A stretch of DNA of 64,000 nucleotides from Oceanobacillus limi (lineage in GTDB: Bacteria > Bacillota > Bacilli > Bacillales > Amphibacillaceae), in the NCBI RefSeq assembly GCF_900111445.1, contig NZ_FOHE01000008.1:110470-174469 (forward strand), given 5' to 3'. The translations under genes and the position numbers were made by a program. This document shows positions 44,642 to 55,621 of this stretch, one piece after another (position 1 is the first letter of the stretch; every line of letters begins with the position of its first letter). The notes under the pieces were generated by a model. The model searched no databases. It saw only the letters and a program-made list of their open reading frames with translations, and was not told the origin of the DNA.

Positions 44642-45421
44642 ATGGATATATATCAACACTTTAGAAAAGACGAACATGATTTTATTGATCAAGTGCTTTC
44701 ATGGAAAGAGGAAGTGGAGAGGTCCTATCAAAGGAAAATCACAGATTTCCTTGATCCTCGTGAACAGCAAATTGTGGAAATGATTATTGGCACATCTAAT
44801 GAAGATGTTATTGTGAAGCAATTTGGAGGTGGTAGTTATTCCGAACGAAAAAGGGTCATTATTGCTCCGTATTACGAGGAAATAGAGAAGGATGACTTTC
44901 AACTATGCCTTTTACAAGCATCGTATCCAGAGAAGTTTATTCGTTTATCCCACCGAGATGTAATGGGTGCTTTTCTTTCTTTAGGAATGAAGCGAAAAAA
45001 ACTAGGGGATATTGTAGTTAAAGATGGAATCATACAACTAATTACTTCTGCTGATATTGCTCTTTATGTAAGCACTAATTTAACCTCTATCAAAAAAGCA
45101 AGTTTACAATTGGAAGAAATCCCTCTTGATAGCCTTACTGAAAATAAGCCAGACTGGAAGGAAACAGAGCAAACGGTTTCTTCACTACGATTGGATAATG
45201 TTCTCAAAGAGATCTACAATATATCAAGGAAAGTTGCCCAAGAATTTATTCAAAAAAAATATGTGAAAGTAAATTATAAATTGGTCGAAGATGGGAAATT
45301 TATCCTTCAGGAGGACGACCTCATTTCGTTAAGAGGAAAAGGTAGAAGCAAGTTGTTAAAGGTGAACGGGTATACAAAGAAAGAAAAGATAAGGATAACT
45401 ACAGCTCTATTGCGTGATTAG
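44642..45421 (+). CDS. ylmH: RNA-binding S4-domain protein YlmH
   Basis: A 259-residue protein with a central domain (about 20-150) and a C-terminal S4 RNA-binding domain (about 180-250; SSLRLDNVLKEIYNISRKVAQEFIQKKYVKVN). In B. subtilis YlmH has recently been tied to ribosome-associated quality control. AAGGG (44628-44632) is spaced for the ATG at 44642 rather than a TTG at 44633. Last gene before the divIVA promoter. Confidence 0.93.
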   Translation: MDIYQHFRKDEHDFIDQVLSWKEEVERSYQRKITDFLDPREQQIVEMIIGTSNEDVIVKQFGGGSYSERKRVIIAPYYEEIEKDDFQLCLLQASYPEKFIRLSHRDVMGAFLSLGMKRKKLGDIVVKDGIIQLITSADIALYVSTNLTSIKKASLQLEEIPLDSLTENKPDWKETEQTVSSLRLDNVLKEIYNISRKVAQEFIQKKYVKVNYKLVEDGKFILQEDDLISLRGKGRSKLLKVNGYTKKEKIRITTALLRD

Positions 45422-45501
45422 TATTAGTCTTAAATTTAAAAGATAAGTTAGCAAGTTTTCCGAAATAATTATATCTTTTTGCAGGATTTTTGAAATTTAT
45501 G

Positions 45502-45530
45502 TCGAAAAGTAGTTATAACAATAGTATAAT
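45502..45530 (+). promoter_or_regulatory. SigA promoter for divIVA
   Basis: TCGAAA (45502-45507), 17-bp spacer, TATAAT (45525-45530), 49 bp before the divIVA start codon. Confidence 0.6.
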
Positions 45531-45578
45531 AATTTGAACGAACATAGAAATTCCATTACATGTAAGGAGGTGGCCTTT

Positions 45579-46082
45579 GTGCCATTAACACCGCTAGATA
45601 TTCATAATAAAGAGTTTACCAGAGGTTTTAGAGGGTATGATGAAGATGAGGTTAATGAATTTTTAGATCAGGTTATTAAAGATTATGAAATTGTAATTCG
45701 AGAAAAGAAAGAGCTAAATGAAAAAGTAGAACAAATGAATGAAAAGTTAAGTCATTTTACAAATATTGAAGGCACGTTAAATAAGTCAATTTTAGTTGCT
45801 CAAGAAACGGCAGAAGAAGTAAAAAGTAACGCAACAAAAGAATCCAAGCTTATTATTAAAGAAGCTGAAAAAAATGCTGATCGTATTATAAATGAAGCAT
45901 TAGCGAAATCTCGACGGATTTCCTTAGAGGTAGAGGAGCTTAAGAAACAGGCGAAAGTTTTCCGCACTCGTCTCAAGATGTTAGTAGAAGCGCAGCTCGA
46001 TTTGATTGACACAGATGATTGGGATGAACTGTTTGATGTAGAAATGGGTGAAGAACTCGAATTAGTAAATAATGAGTCATAA
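45579..46082 (+). CDS. divIVA: Septum/pole site-determining protein DivIVA
   Basis: A 167-residue coiled-coil protein that binds negatively curved membrane at septa and poles and recruits the Min system and, at sporulation, chromosome anchoring factors. The N-terminal lipid-binding domain PLTPLDIHNKEFTRGFRGYDEDEVNEFLDQ is followed by two long coiled coils (about 30-160). GTG start behind AAGGAGGTGG (45564-45573). The longer in-frame start at 45534 lies at the presumed transcription start and is rejected. Confidence 0.95.
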   Translation: MPLTPLDIHNKEFTRGFRGYDEDEVNEFLDQVIKDYEIVIREKKELNEKVEQMNEKLSHFTNIEGTLNKSILVAQETAEEVKSNATKESKLIIKEAEKNADRIINEALAKSRRISLEVEELKKQAKVFRTRLKMLVEAQLDLIDTDDWDELFDVEMGEELELVNNES

Positions 46083-46085
46083 CCC

Positions 46086-46114
46086 TTGACGTTTATTGCT
46101 TTTTTACATATAAT
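46086..46114 (+). promoter_or_regulatory. SigA promoter of the ileS T-box leader
   Basis: TTGACG (46086-46091), 17-bp spacer, TATAAT (46109-46114), just after the divIVA stop codon. Confidence 0.8.
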
Positions 46115-46149
46115 TCATACACATAGTATATGTTGAAAAGAAAAGTAAA

Positions 46150-46402
46150 AGTACGATGATGGAGAAAGTATAAAGTAGATTTAACTGTAAGAGCGAGTCA
46201 GGGTGGGTGGAAGCCTGGTATAGTACTGCTTTAGAAAATCACTCCGGAGTATCCATTCGAACGGATTCCTAGTAGAAATGGACGGATTATTCACGTTACG
46301 AATATCAAGTGAATTTAAAATGGTTGATTTTAAATTTATAAGGGTGGTACCGCGAGCCTTCTCGTCCCTTTTGGGATGAAGAGGGCTCTTTTTGTTTTTT
46401 AG
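46150..46402 (+). promoter_or_regulatory. T-box leader controlling ileS
   Basis: tRNA-sensing riboswitch. The conserved T-box AGGGTGGTACCGCG lies at 46341-46354. The terminator stem GAGCC...GGGCTC (46354-46388) is followed by a T run. A specifier ATC (Ile) followed by A lies at 46238-46241. Uncharged tRNA-Ile should stabilise the antiterminator and allow ileS transcription. Confidence 0.92.
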
Positions 46403-46499
46403 GTAGAAATAAGGCTACTATCTAATTTAGTTTCATTCGAAGTTTGTCTAAAAGATAGGCAATCGTTGATTTTAAGAAACGATAAGGAGGAAAGTTGGT

Positions 46500-49256
46500 A
46501 TGGAATATAAAGAGACACTGCTCATGCCGAAAACAGAATTTCCGATGCGTGGAAATTTACCAAATAAGGAACCAAAGAGACAAGAAAAATGGGAAGAAAT
46601 GAATCTATATGAAAAAGGCCAAGAACGTACGAAGGATCGACCGTTATTTGTTTTACATGATGGACCTCCGTACGCTAATGGTGATCTCCACATTGGTCAC
46701 GCGCTAAACAAAATCTTAAAGGATTTTATTACACGTTATAAATCAATGACAGGTTATCATGCCCCGTATGTCCCAGGTTGGGATACTCATGGATTACCAA
46801 TTGAAACGGCATTGACGAAGAAGAAGAAGGTAGACCGCAAAAAAATGAGTATTGCTGAATTTAGACAGAAATGTGCTGAATATGCAATGGGACAATTGGA
46901 TAATCAGCGTACTCAATTTAAGCAATTAGGTGTTCGAGGAGAGTGGGATAACCCTTATATCACCTTAACTAAAGATTATGAAGCAGCTCAAATTAAAGTG
47001 TTCGGAGAAATGGCAAAGAAAGGGTATATTTATAAAGGATTAAAACCCGTATATTGGTCTCCGTCATCGGAATCAGCTCTTGCTGAAGCAGAGATTGAAT
47101 ACCAAGATAAGCGTTCTCCTTCTATTTATGTTGCTTTTGAAGTGGCCGATGGAAAAGGGGTTCTAGAACAAGGTGATAAGATAATCATCTGGACAACAAC
47201 TCCATGGACGATTCCAGCTAACCTAGCAATTGCTGTGCATCCCACATTAAATTATGTTGCTGTTGAAGTTGCAGGGGATCGTTTTGTTATCGCCGAAGAT
47301 TTATTGGAGTCTGTTACAGAGGAATTAGAATGGGAAAACCCACAAGTTGTCAAAACCTTTAAAGGCCAAGAAGTAGAAAGAGCAGTTGCTAGACATCCGT
47401 TCTATGATCGAGATTCTCTTGTTATATTAGGTGACCATGTTACAACGGATGCAGGTACTGGTTGTGTACACACTGCTCCTGGTCATGGGGAAGATGACTT
47501 TTATATTTCTAAACAATACGGTATTGATGTGTTGTGTCCAGTAGACGAAAAAGGTGTATTTACAGCTCAAGCTCCTGGATTTGAAGGTATGTTCTATGAC
47601 AAAGCGAATAAAACGATAACAGAGAAATTGGAAGAAGTAGGTGCTTTATTAAAGCTGACATTTATAACTCACTCCTATCCGCATGATTGGAGGACGAAAA
47701 AGCCAACCATTTTCCGGGCAACCTCACAGTGGTTTGCATCCATTAAGGACTTTCGTCAAGACATCCTAGATGAAATTAACCGAGTAAATTGGTATCCATC
47801 ATGGGGAGAAACGAGATTATATAACATGGTTCGTGATCGTGAAGACTGGTGTATTTCACGTCAACGTACTTGGGGAGTTCCAATTCCTGTTTTTTATGGT
47901 GAAGATGGTACTGCTATCATTACTGATGAAACGATCGAACATGTGTCTAAGCTATTTGCCAAGCACGGTTCAAACATTTGGTTTGAAAAAGAAGCAAATG
48001 AATTACTACCTGAAGGATTTACATCTGACCATAGTCCGAATGGTAAATTTACAAAAGAAACAGATATTATGGATGTATGGTTTGATTCCGGTTCTTCTCA
48101 TGCAGGAGTACTTTTGGAGCGTGATGATCATAGACGGCCAGCTGATGTTTACTTAGAAGGTAGTGACCAATATCGTGGATGGTTTAACTCTTCTTTATCT
48201 ACTTCCGTTGCGGTAACAGGGAAGGCCCCATACGAGAATGTAATTAGTCACGGATTTGTCTTGGACGGTAATGGACGTAAGATGAGTAAATCTCTTGGGA
48301 ATGTTATGTTACCTTCTAAGGTATTGAAACAATTAGGTGCTGATATTCTAAGATTATGGGTATCTTCCGTTGATTACCAAGCAGATGTACGAATCTCTGA
48401 CGATATATTGAAACAGACATCAGAAGCATATCGCAAAATTAGAAATACGTTCCGCTTCCTTCTCGCAAATCTTTCTGATTTCAATCCAGAAACAGATCGT
48501 GTAGAAGAAGCAGATATGCAAGAGGTCGATCGATACATGCTTCATCGTTTGCAGAGCTTGCTAAAAGATGTTCGAGAAAGCTATGAGAAATATGAGTTTT
48601 CTCCAATATTTCATCGTATCCATAATTTCTGTGCGGATGATTTGAGTTCTTTCTATTTGGATTTTGCAAAGGATATTTTATATATTGAAGCAAAAGATAA
48701 TCCGCGTCGTAGAAGTATTCAAACAGGATACTATGAAATCTTAACAACGTTAGTTAAGCTATTAACTCCTATTACCCCACATACAGCAGACGAAGTATGG
48801 GAATACATTCCAGGAGTTAAAGAGGAAAGTGTACAATTAACGGATATTCCAGATCCGCGTGAAATCGCAAACTTTAAAGGCTTAGAAGAAAAATGGAATC
48901 ATTTCATGGCAGTACGTGATGACGTCTATAAGGCGCTTGAAGAAGCTCGGAATGAAAAAGTAATTGGAAAATCATTAGAAGCAAAAATCACTGTAATTCC
49001 AAAGGATGAAAAAACGAAGAATGTATTAACTTCCATTGAAGAAGTTCATCAATTGTTTATTGTTTCAGAAGCTGTGGTTGGTGAAAGTAATGAAAATGCA
49101 AAAACATACAAACTAGTCGATGTTGCTGTTGAAAAACATTCGGCTGAAAAATGTGAACGTTGTTGGGTTGCATCTGATTCTGTAGGAGAAGATGCTGAGC
49201 ATCCAACACTATGTACACGTTGTGCGGATGTAGTAAAAGAACATTATGTAGGATAA
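46500..49256 (+). CDS. ileS: Isoleucyl-tRNA synthetase
   Basis: Class I synthetase charging tRNA-Ile, with CP1 editing of valine. The 918-residue length is normal for the bacterial type. HIGH motif at His64-His67 ([11 protein letters not shown]), KMSKS at Lys594-Ser598, editing-domain segment [19 protein letters not shown], and a C-terminal zinc ribbon (CERCW ... CTRC). AAGGAGG precedes the ATG. Controlled by the upstream T-box and ends at a strong terminator. Confidence 0.98.
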   Translation: MEYKETLLMPKTEFPMRGNLPNKEPKRQEKWEEMNLYEKGQERTKDRPLFVLHDGPPYANGDLHIGHALNKILKDFITRYKSMTGYHAPYVPGWDTHGLPIETALTKKKKVDRKKMSIAEFRQKCAEYAMGQLDNQRTQFKQLGVRGEWDNPYITLTKDYEAAQIKVFGEMAKKGYIYKGLKPVYWSPSSESALAEAEIEYQDKRSPSIYVAFEVADGKGVLEQGDKIIIWTTTPWTIPANLAIAVHPTLNYVAVEVAGDRFVIAEDLLESVTEELEWENPQVVKTFKGQEVERAVARHPFYDRDSLVILGDHVTTDAGTGCVHTAPGHGEDDFYISKQYGIDVLCPVDEKGVFTAQAPGFEGMFYDKANKTITEKLEEVGALLKLTFITHSYPHDWRTKKPTIFRATSQWFASIKDFRQDILDEINRVNWYPSWGETRLYNMVRDREDWCISRQRTWGVPIPVFYGEDGTAIITDETIEHVSKLFAKHGSNIWFEKEANELLPEGFTSDHSPNGKFTKETDIMDVWFDSGSSHAGVLLERDDHRRPADVYLEGSDQYRGWFNSSLSTSVAVTGKAPYENVISHGFVLDGNGRKMSKSLGNVMLPSKVLKQLGADILRLWVSSVDYQADVRISDDILKQTSEAYRKIRNTFRFLLANLSDFNPETDRVEEADMQEVDRYMLHRLQSLLKDVRESYEKYEFSPIFHRIHNFCADDLSSFYLDFAKDILYIEAKDNPRRRSIQTGYYEILTTLVKLLTPITPHTADEVWEYIPGVKEESVQLTDIPDPREIANFKGLEEKWNHFMAVRDDVYKALEEARNEKVIGKSLEAKITVIPKDEKTKNVLTSIEEVHQLFIVSEAVVGESNENAKTYKLVDVAVEKHSAEKCERCWVASDSVGEDAEHPTLCTRCADVVKEHYVG

Positions 49257-49268
49257 AACCTTTGTCAT

Positions 49269-49302
49269 AAAGCCCTCTATTAGTTTAGAGGGCTTTATTT
49301 TC
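49269..49302 (+). terminator. Terminator after ileS
   Basis: AAAGCCCTCTA (49269-49279) pairs with TAGAGGGCTTT (49286-49296), then a T-rich tail. Confidence 0.92.
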
Positions 49303-49371
49303 TAGGTGTTCGGACTTAACGAAACGATTGAGAGCAAATTTAAATGTTATAGTTCATCGAACTTTTTTCAC

Positions 49372-49821
49372 ATAAGATGTATTATGTGACATAATGATTT
49401 AGTGAAATTCCTATCATCTTCATCTTTCAATAGTGCTAAAATGTCGCTACAACAGAATACTTCGCTTTCCGTGGGCACGGCCTCAGCCTCCTCAGAAGAA
49501 AACCACTTCTTGCGGGGTCTTCGGACTCGTGCTGTTCCCACAGGAGTCTACGCATTCTGTCTCCGCTGTTTAAGTGTTTCTTATTTTTCGAGAATATACA
49601 TCATGAAACTATGATTATTGATTGAATAAAAATCACAAAATATATCAGCGGAGGAAATACATGGAGACTCCTGCGGGAAAGCGAAGACGCTGAGACCCCG
49701 TAGGGAGCGGTCTTTGCGAGTGAGGAGGCTCAGCGCGAGCCCGTGGAAAGCGAAATGTATTTCCGTAGCGAGTTATATGCACCAACAATCATTTTTAGTT
49801 ATGTCACATAATATATCTTAT
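49372..49821. repeat. Palindromic MITE-like repeat (copy B) with 23-bp terminal inverted repeats
   Basis: Ends at 49372-49394 and 49799-49821 are inverted repeats matching at 22 of 23 positions (core TATTATGTGACATAA). Inside are two inverted modules: 49452-49560 (GCTTTCCGTGGGCACGG ... CAGGAGT) and 49653-49764 (minus strand GCTTTCCACGGGCTCGCG ... CCCGCAGGAGT). They are enclosed by inverted flanks ACAGAAT/ATTCTGT and GGAAATACAT/ATGTATTTCC. No protein is encoded; short frames here are artefacts. It occupies the ylyA position of B. subtilis. Confidence 0.8.
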
Positions 49822-50017
49822 CTGCACCCTAGTGACGAGATGCTTTAAAGAAAAACTGAACTAATTTAAATTCTAGTTCGAGCGAATGTTGGATCTTCCA
49901 TGGTTTCTATATAGGTGCTTTTGATAACTTATATTGAAAAATATAGGATATCGGTATAAGATAAATGAAGGATTGACTATACATAAATGGATGTTAAAGA
50001 GGAATCGGAGGATAAAT

Positions 50018-50485
50018 ATGTATTGGTACTACATAATCGCAGCAATAATTATTGGAATTGATCAATTTACAAAGTGGCTTGTTGTCAAAAATATGGAGCT
50101 ATATGAACAAATTACGATATTGGAAAACTTCTTTTACTTAACTTCACATCGTAACAGTGGTGCAGCATGGGGAATTTTACAAGGAAGAATGGTATTCTTT
50201 TATATCATTACGGTCATTGTAATAGTAGGAGTTATATATTACATGCATAAATTTGCCAAAGAAAGTAAACTCTTTGCGGTTGCATTGAGTTTTATCTTAG
50301 GTGGTGCAATTGGTAACTTTATTGATCGTGTGCTACATCAAGAAGTAGTGGATTTTTTTGATTTTATTATTTTTGGGTATGATTTCCCAATTTTTAATAT
50401 CGCAGATTCGGCACTTGTTGTTGGAGTTGGACTTGTGATAGTTGCAACGATATTAGATGAAAAGAAGAAGAAGGAGCAAGCTTAA
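50018..50485 (+). CDS. lspA: Lipoprotein signal peptidase (signal peptidase II)
   Basis: Aspartic membrane protease removing signal peptides from diacylglyceryl prolipoproteins such as CtaC. The 155-residue protein has four helices, with catalytic Asp103 (GNFIDR) and Asp130 (FNIADSA), and the N-terminal [14 protein letters not shown] at 50007-50012 fixes the ATG at 50018; a longer in-frame start at 49934 has no ribosome site. Confidence 0.96.
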   Translation: MYWYYIIAAIIIGIDQFTKWLVVKNMELYEQITILENFFYLTSHRNSGAAWGILQGRMVFFYIITVIVIVGVIYYMHKFAKESKLFAVALSFILGGAIGNFIDRVLHQEVVDFFDFIIFGYDFPIFNIADSALVVGVGLVIVATILDEKKKKEQA

Positions 50486-51394
50486 ATGACTTTAGAGCAC
50501 GTAGTAACAGAATCAGAAGGCAAAACGAGACTGGATAAGTTAATGGCTAAGATCAATCCAGATAGGTCTCGATCACAAGTACAGGCATGGATTACAGAAG
50601 ATCTTGTTACGGTGAACAATCAAATCGTCAAAGCAAATTACAAATGCCAAGTAGGAGATGTTGTTCGTTGGGATATTCCAGAGGTGAAACCACTCGAAAT
50701 TAAAGCAGAAGACATCCCGTTAAATATCGTGTATGAGGATCAAGATTTACTTGTTGTCAATAAACCGAAAGGAATGGTAGTCCATCCATCAGCAGGTCAT
50801 CAACAAGGTACCTTGGTCAATGCTTTATTACATCACTGTAACGATTTATCTGGCATTAACGGTGTAGAACGGCCAGGTATCGTTCATCGGATTGATAAAG
50901 ACACGAGCGGACTATTGGTTGTTGCCAAGAATGACCAAGCCCATACAGGACTAGCAGAACAATTGGCTTCAAAGGAAATTGAAAGAAAATATGAAGCTGT
51001 TGTTCATGGGGTTATTGACCATGACACAGGAATGATTGATGCACCAATTGGAAGGGATCCAAAGGATAGGCAAAAAATGGGAGTTATTGAGAATGGAAAA
51101 AATGCTGTCACTCACTTCCAAGTATTAAAACGCTACAAAGAGTATTCTCATATTGAATGTCAATTAGAAACCGGAAGAACGCATCAAATTCGTGTACATA
51201 TGCGCTATATTGGTTTTCCGCTTGTAGGTGATCCAAAATATGGCCCGCGTAAAACATGGGACACGAATGGCCAAGTACTGCATGCAAGAGTCCTAGGGTT
51301 TAAACATCCACGCACTGGGCAATGGCTTCAATTTGAAGCGGAGTTACCAGCTTACTTTGAGGAGTTATTAGCGAACATTGAAAAAATGTATTGA
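50486..51394 (+). CDS. RluD-family 23S rRNA pseudouridine synthase (YlyB)
   Basis: A 302-residue pseudouridine synthase with an N-terminal S4 domain (about 13-75; RLDKLMAKINPDRSRSQVQAWI) and an RsuA/RluA catalytic domain with Asp137 in HRIDKDTSGLLV. By family it modifies 23S rRNA uridines in helix 69; the exact targets are inferred. The start directly abuts the lspA stop. The stop TGA lies inside the -35 hexamer of the pyr promoter. Confidence 0.94.
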   Translation: MTLEHVVTESEGKTRLDKLMAKINPDRSRSQVQAWITEDLVTVNNQIVKANYKCQVGDVVRWDIPEVKPLEIKAEDIPLNIVYEDQDLLVVNKPKGMVVHPSAGHQQGTLVNALLHHCNDLSGINGVERPGIVHRIDKDTSGLLVVAKNDQAHTGLAEQLASKEIERKYEAVVHGVIDHDTGMIDAPIGRDPKDRQKMGVIENGKNAVTHFQVLKRYKEYSHIECQLETGRTHQIRVHMRYIGFPLVGDPKYGPRKTWDTNGQVLHARVLGFKHPRTGQWLQFEAELPAYFEELLANIEKMY

Positions 51395-51419
51395 CAGAGA
51401 AAGTTATATTTGAAATAAT
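51391..51419 (+). promoter_or_regulatory. SigA promoter of the pyr operon
   Basis: TTGACA (51391-51396), 17-bp spacer, AATAAT (51414-51419). The -35 overlaps the last codon and stop of the rluD-family gene. Confidence 0.7.
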
Positions 51420-51431
51420 AAATAAAATGAA

Positions 51432-51537
51432 TAGATCCTTTAACATAGTCCCGTGAGGCTAAAAGGTGCGGAATAAACATTTACACGAGATAAGTGTATT
51501 CAAAACCTTTTTTTCCTCATGGAAGAAAGGGTTTTTT
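51432..51537 (+). promoter_or_regulatory. PyrR-binding attenuator 1 (leader of pyrR)
   Basis: The PyrR-binding loop AGTCCCGTGAGGCT (51447-51460) sits in a CCTTT/AAAGG stem. Downstream, a terminator hairpin (51503-51533) ends in six T residues. UMP/UTP-bound PyrR is expected to favour termination. Confidence 0.9.
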
Positions 51538-51615
51538 ATTTCTTTAGAAAAGGTGATTTAGGGCGATTCATTCCGCTCCTAATCTCAACTAAATGATAGC
51601 GGTAAAAAGACATAG

Positions 51616-52179
<564 letters not shown>

Positions 52180-52186
52180 ATAAAAG

Positions 52187-52292
52187 ACCTTTAACGTAAA
52201 TCCAGAGAGGTTTACAAGGTCGTATAGACTACGTGTACTCAATCACTACACGTATACCTCTTTGCGACCAAAAGCAAAGGGGTATTTTTTTA
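52187..52292 (+). promoter_or_regulatory. PyrR-binding attenuator 2 (between pyrR and pyrB)
   Basis: The binding loop ATCCAGAGAGGTT (52200-52212) lies within GACCTT/AAGGTC and GTAAA/TTTAC stems. Then come a TACGTGTA/TACACGTA arm and a terminator ATACCTCTTTGC (52254-52265) with GCAAAGGGGTAT (52274-52285) plus T run. Confidence 0.92.
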
Positions 52293-52351
52293 CCTTCATT
52301 TATCTAAACAGCAGTCTGAGTGATTTTAAAACAGTATCATGGGAGGTTATC

Positions 52352-53239
52352 ATGCGACATTTTTTCTCAACAAACCAGCTAACGACAGAAGAAATTTATC
52401 AGTGGTTAGAAACGGCAGAAGCTTATCGCACAGGAAAAACAAGCTGGCCAAAATTAGATAATCAGTTTGTTGCTAATTTATTTTTTGAACCTAGTACGAG
52501 AACGAAAATGAGTTTTGTAGTTGCACAAAGGAAACTAGGGATGGATGTACTGGATTTTCACACGGAGACTTCGAGTATGAAGAAGGGGGAATCACTTTAT
52601 GACACCGCGAAGACCTTTGAATCTATTGGAGCCAATTTACTTGTGATTCGTCATGAATCTGATGATTGGTTTAACGAGTTAGACAAAAAACTATCCATTC
52701 CTATAATTAATGCCGGTTCTGGAAAAACAGAGCATCCAACTCAATGCATGTTAGATTTGCTAACGATCTATCAAGAGTTTGGCAGAATTGAAGATTTGGA
52801 GATAGCAATTGTTGGTGATCTCAAACATAGCAGAGTTGCTCGAACGAATGCTTTGTCTCTACAAAGACTCGGAGCAAAGGTTTATTTATCAGCACCAGAA
52901 GGCTTTGAAGACGAGTCGCTAAACCTTCCATATCTATCAATAGATGAAGCTACAGAACATATGGATGTCATCATGTTGCTAAGGGTTCAACATGAAAGGC
53001 ATATCGTCCAATCAAAAACAGAGAATTATTTGAATCGGGCGGGATTAACAAAAAATAGAGAGAAAAAAATGAAGCCTCATGCTATCATTCTTCATCCTGC
53101 ACCTGTTAATCGTGGCGTGGAGATTGATTCTGAATTAGTTGAGTGTAATCGTTCAAGGATATTTAAGCAAATGGAAAATGGAGTCTATGCAAGAATGGCT
53201 GTCATGACACACGTATTACAAGAATGGGGGAAAATTTAA
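52352..53239 (+). CDS. pyrB: Aspartate carbamoyltransferase
   Basis: Second step of UMP synthesis: carbamoyl phosphate plus aspartate. The 295-residue unregulated Bacillus type, with FEPSTRTKMSF, HPTQ (EHPTQCMLD) and HPAPVNRGVEID. GGGAGG (52341-52346) selects the ATG at 52352; the longer frame runs back through the attenuator. It overlaps pyrC by 1 base (TAATG). The uracil permease gene pyrP, expected before it in B. subtilis, is absent. Confidence 0.97.
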   Translation: MRHFFSTNQLTTEEIYQWLETAEAYRTGKTSWPKLDNQFVANLFFEPSTRTKMSFVVAQRKLGMDVLDFHTETSSMKKGESLYDTAKTFESIGANLLVIRHESDDWFNELDKKLSIPIINAGSGKTEHPTQCMLDLLTIYQEFGRIEDLEIAIVGDLKHSRVARTNALSLQRLGAKVYLSAPEGFEDESLNLPYLSIDEATEHMDVIMLLRVQHERHIVQSKTENYLNRAGLTKNREKKMKPHAIILHPAPVNRGVEIDSELVECNRSRIFKQMENGVYARMAVMTHVLQEWGKI

Positions 53240-54528
53240 TGAGTTTACTACTAAAAAATGTTAACCGATTGAATATAAACGAAGAAATGGAAGCATGTCA
53301 GGTCCTTATTGAGCATCGTACGATTAAAAAAATTGATTCATCTATTGAAATAGAAGCTGAACAAGTGATTGATTGTAAAAACAATGTATTACTTCCTGGT
53401 TTTATTGATGTACATATTCATTTACGAGAGCCTGGAGGAGAACATAAAGAAACAATAAAAACCGGTACCCAAGCAGCAGCACGCGGTGGATTTACTACTG
53501 TATGTGCCATGCCAAATACCAACCCAGTTCCAGATCAACCCGAGAAAGTACAGCAATTGTTAGACAAAATCAAGGATGATGCAGTTGTTCGCGTATTACC
53601 TTACGCGTCGATAACGAAAGAATTAGCAGGTGAGGAGCTAACTTCGATTCGAGAGATTGCAAAAATAAATCAAGTGTTTGCATTCACCGATGATGGGGTA
53701 GGAATTCAAACGGCTGATTTCATGCTCCGTGCCATGAAAGAGGCTGCTGCATGTGGGAAACCAATTGTCGCTCACTGTGAAGATAATTCTATCGTTTATG
53801 AAGGGGTGGTACATAAAGGAGAGGTAAGTCAACGTCTTGATTTACCAGGGATCCCCTCGATAAGTGAGTCCGTACAAATTGCTCGTGATGTCCTGCTTGC
53901 TGAAGCTACAGGCTGTCACTATCATGTGTGTCATGTTAGTACCAAGGAATCGGTTCGTGTTATCCGTGATGCAAAAAAGGCGGGGATTCATGTAACAGCA
54001 GAAGTAACGCCACATCATCTTCTATTAAATGAATCCGTGATCACAGAGGATGATGCGAACTATAAAATGAATCCACCACTTAGAAGCACTGACGATCAAG
54101 AAGCATTATTAGAAGGGTTACTCGATGGAACGATTGATTTTATAGCAACCGATCATGCCCCACATTCAGAAGCAGAGAAAGCATTAGGAATACAAGATGC
54201 CCCTTTTGGGATAGTCGGTTTAGAAACGGCTTTTTCATTGCTCTATACCTATCTTGTGAAAAATGGCAAGGTAACGTTTAATCAATTAGTTGATTGGTTA
54301 ACCGTAGTGCCAGCTACTGTATTTCATCTTCCTTATGGAAAATTAGCGGAAGGGGAAATTGCGGACGTAACTTTAGTAGATCTAACCAAAGAGTCAAAAA
54401 TAGACAAGGATACATTTTATTCAAAAGGTAAAAATACGCCTTTTCATAATTGGGAAGTGATCGGTTCACCAGTACTGACAATAAGTGAAGGTAAAATTGT
54501 TTATGGGGAGGGTTTTCATCATGAATAA
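53239..54528 (+). CDS. pyrC: Dihydroorotase
   Basis: Cyclises carbamoyl aspartate to dihydroorotate. A 429-residue class I amidohydrolase with metal ligands in GFIDVHIHLREPG, VAHCED and CHVSTKESV and the ATDHAPHS segment. The ATG at 53239 overlaps the pyrB stop; GGGGG is its ribosome site. It overlaps carA by 8 bases. Confidence 0.97.
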   Translation: MSLLLKNVNRLNINEEMEACQVLIEHRTIKKIDSSIEIEAEQVIDCKNNVLLPGFIDVHIHLREPGGEHKETIKTGTQAAARGGFTTVCAMPNTNPVPDQPEKVQQLLDKIKDDAVVRVLPYASITKELAGEELTSIREIAKINQVFAFTDDGVGIQTADFMLRAMKEAAACGKPIVAHCEDNSIVYEGVVHKGEVSQRLDLPGIPSISESVQIARDVLLAEATGCHYHVCHVSTKESVRVIRDAKKAGIHVTAEVTPHHLLLNESVITEDDANYKMNPPLRSTDDQEALLEGLLDGTIDFIATDHAPHSEAEKALGIQDAPFGIVGLETAFSLLYTYLVKNGKVTFNQLVDWLTVVPATVFHLPYGKLAEGEIADVTLVDLTKESKIDKDTFYSKGKNTPFHNWEVIGSPVLTISEGKIVYGEGFHHE

Positions 54529-55621
54529 TCGTCAATTGGTCTTAGAAGATGGAACAGTTTTTAGAGGAAAAGGATTTGGAAGTGATCGTCAAATTAGTGG
54601 AGAAGTCGTATTTAATACAAGTATGACAGGATATCAAGAAATCATTACAGACCCTTCTTATTGTGGCCAGATTGTTACGCTTACCTATCCGTTAATAGGA
54701 AACTATGGAATAAATCGCGATGATTTTGAAACGGTTGCCCCTTTTATTAATGGGCTTATTGTACGGGAAGCTAGTGATTATCCATCGAATTTTAGAAGTG
54801 ATGAAACGATTGATCATTTTCTAAAAGCACATCAAATACCTGGAATAGCTGGTATTGATACGCGTAAATTAACGAAAATCATTCGTAACCACGGGACAAT
54901 GAAGGGCATTATCGCAGATTGTGATGAATCTGTTCCTTCCATTTTAGAGAGCTTGACGAATCGATCACTTCGGAATGATCAAGTAAAACAAACTTCCACT
55001 ATTAAACCTTATATTGTACCCGGTAGAGGATTTCGAATCGTTTTAGTAGATTTTGGAATGAAACACGGAATACTTCGCGAACTAACGAAACGATATTGCC
55101 ATGTTACTGTTGTTCCTTATAATTACGGGGCTGAAAATATACTACGTTTAAAGCCAGATGGAATTATGCTCACGAACGGCCCAGGGGATCCAAAAGATGT
55201 ACCAGAATCCATTGAAATGATCAAGGGAGTTATCAAACAGGTTCCGATTTTCGGGATTTGTTTAGGGCATCAATTATTAGCCTTGGCCTGTGGTGCCGAA
55301 ACCAAAAAAATGAAATTCGGTCATCGAGGCGGTAATCATCCTGTAAAAGATTTGGAGAATAATCGAACATACTTGACTTCTCAAAATCATGGCTATGCAG
55401 TAGTAAAAGATTCTCTAGTTAATACTGGATTGAAGTTAACGCAAATTGCTTTAAATGATGAAACAGTGGAAGGAATCAAGCATAACCATTATCCTGCTTT
55501 CTCGGTACAGTATCATCCTGAAAGCTCACCTGGACCAGAAGATACCAATTATTTATTTGATGACTTTTTACGTATGGTCAAAGAAAATCAAAAGCGAAGT
55601 GAGGAGATAGCGTATGCCTAA
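54521..55621 (+). CDS. carA: Carbamoyl-phosphate synthase small (glutaminase) subunit, pyrimidine-specific
   Basis: Supplies ammonia from glutamine to CarB. The 366-residue protein has an N-terminal CPSase domain ([20 protein letters not shown]) and a class I glutaminase with Cys247 (FGICLGHQ), His332 and Glu334 (YHPES). Also called pyrAA in Bacillus. GGGGAGG precedes the ATG at 54521. Overlaps carB by 8 bases. Confidence 0.96.
   Translation: MNNRQLVLEDGTVFRGKGFGSDRQISGEVVFNTSMTGYQEIITDPSYCGQIVTLTYPLIGNYGINRDDFETVAPFINGLIVREASDYPSNFRSDETIDHFLKAHQIPGIAGIDTRKLTKIIRNHGTMKGIIADCDESVPSILESLTNRSLRNDQVKQTSTIKPYIVPGRGFRIVLVDFGMKHGILRELTKRYCHVTVVPYNYGAENILRLKPDGIMLTNGPGDPKDVPESIEMIKGVIKQVPIFGICLGHQLLALACGAETKKMKFGHRGGNHPVKDLENNRTYLTSQNHGYAVVKDSLVNTGLKLTQIALNDETVEGIKHNHYPAFSVQYHPESSPGPEDTNYLFDDFLRMVKENQKRSEEIAYA

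Noticed and set aside
49402..49614. 70-codon frame inside repeat copy B
   Set aside because: It simply translates the repeat module; start lacks a ribosome site. Such frames are common mis-annotations.
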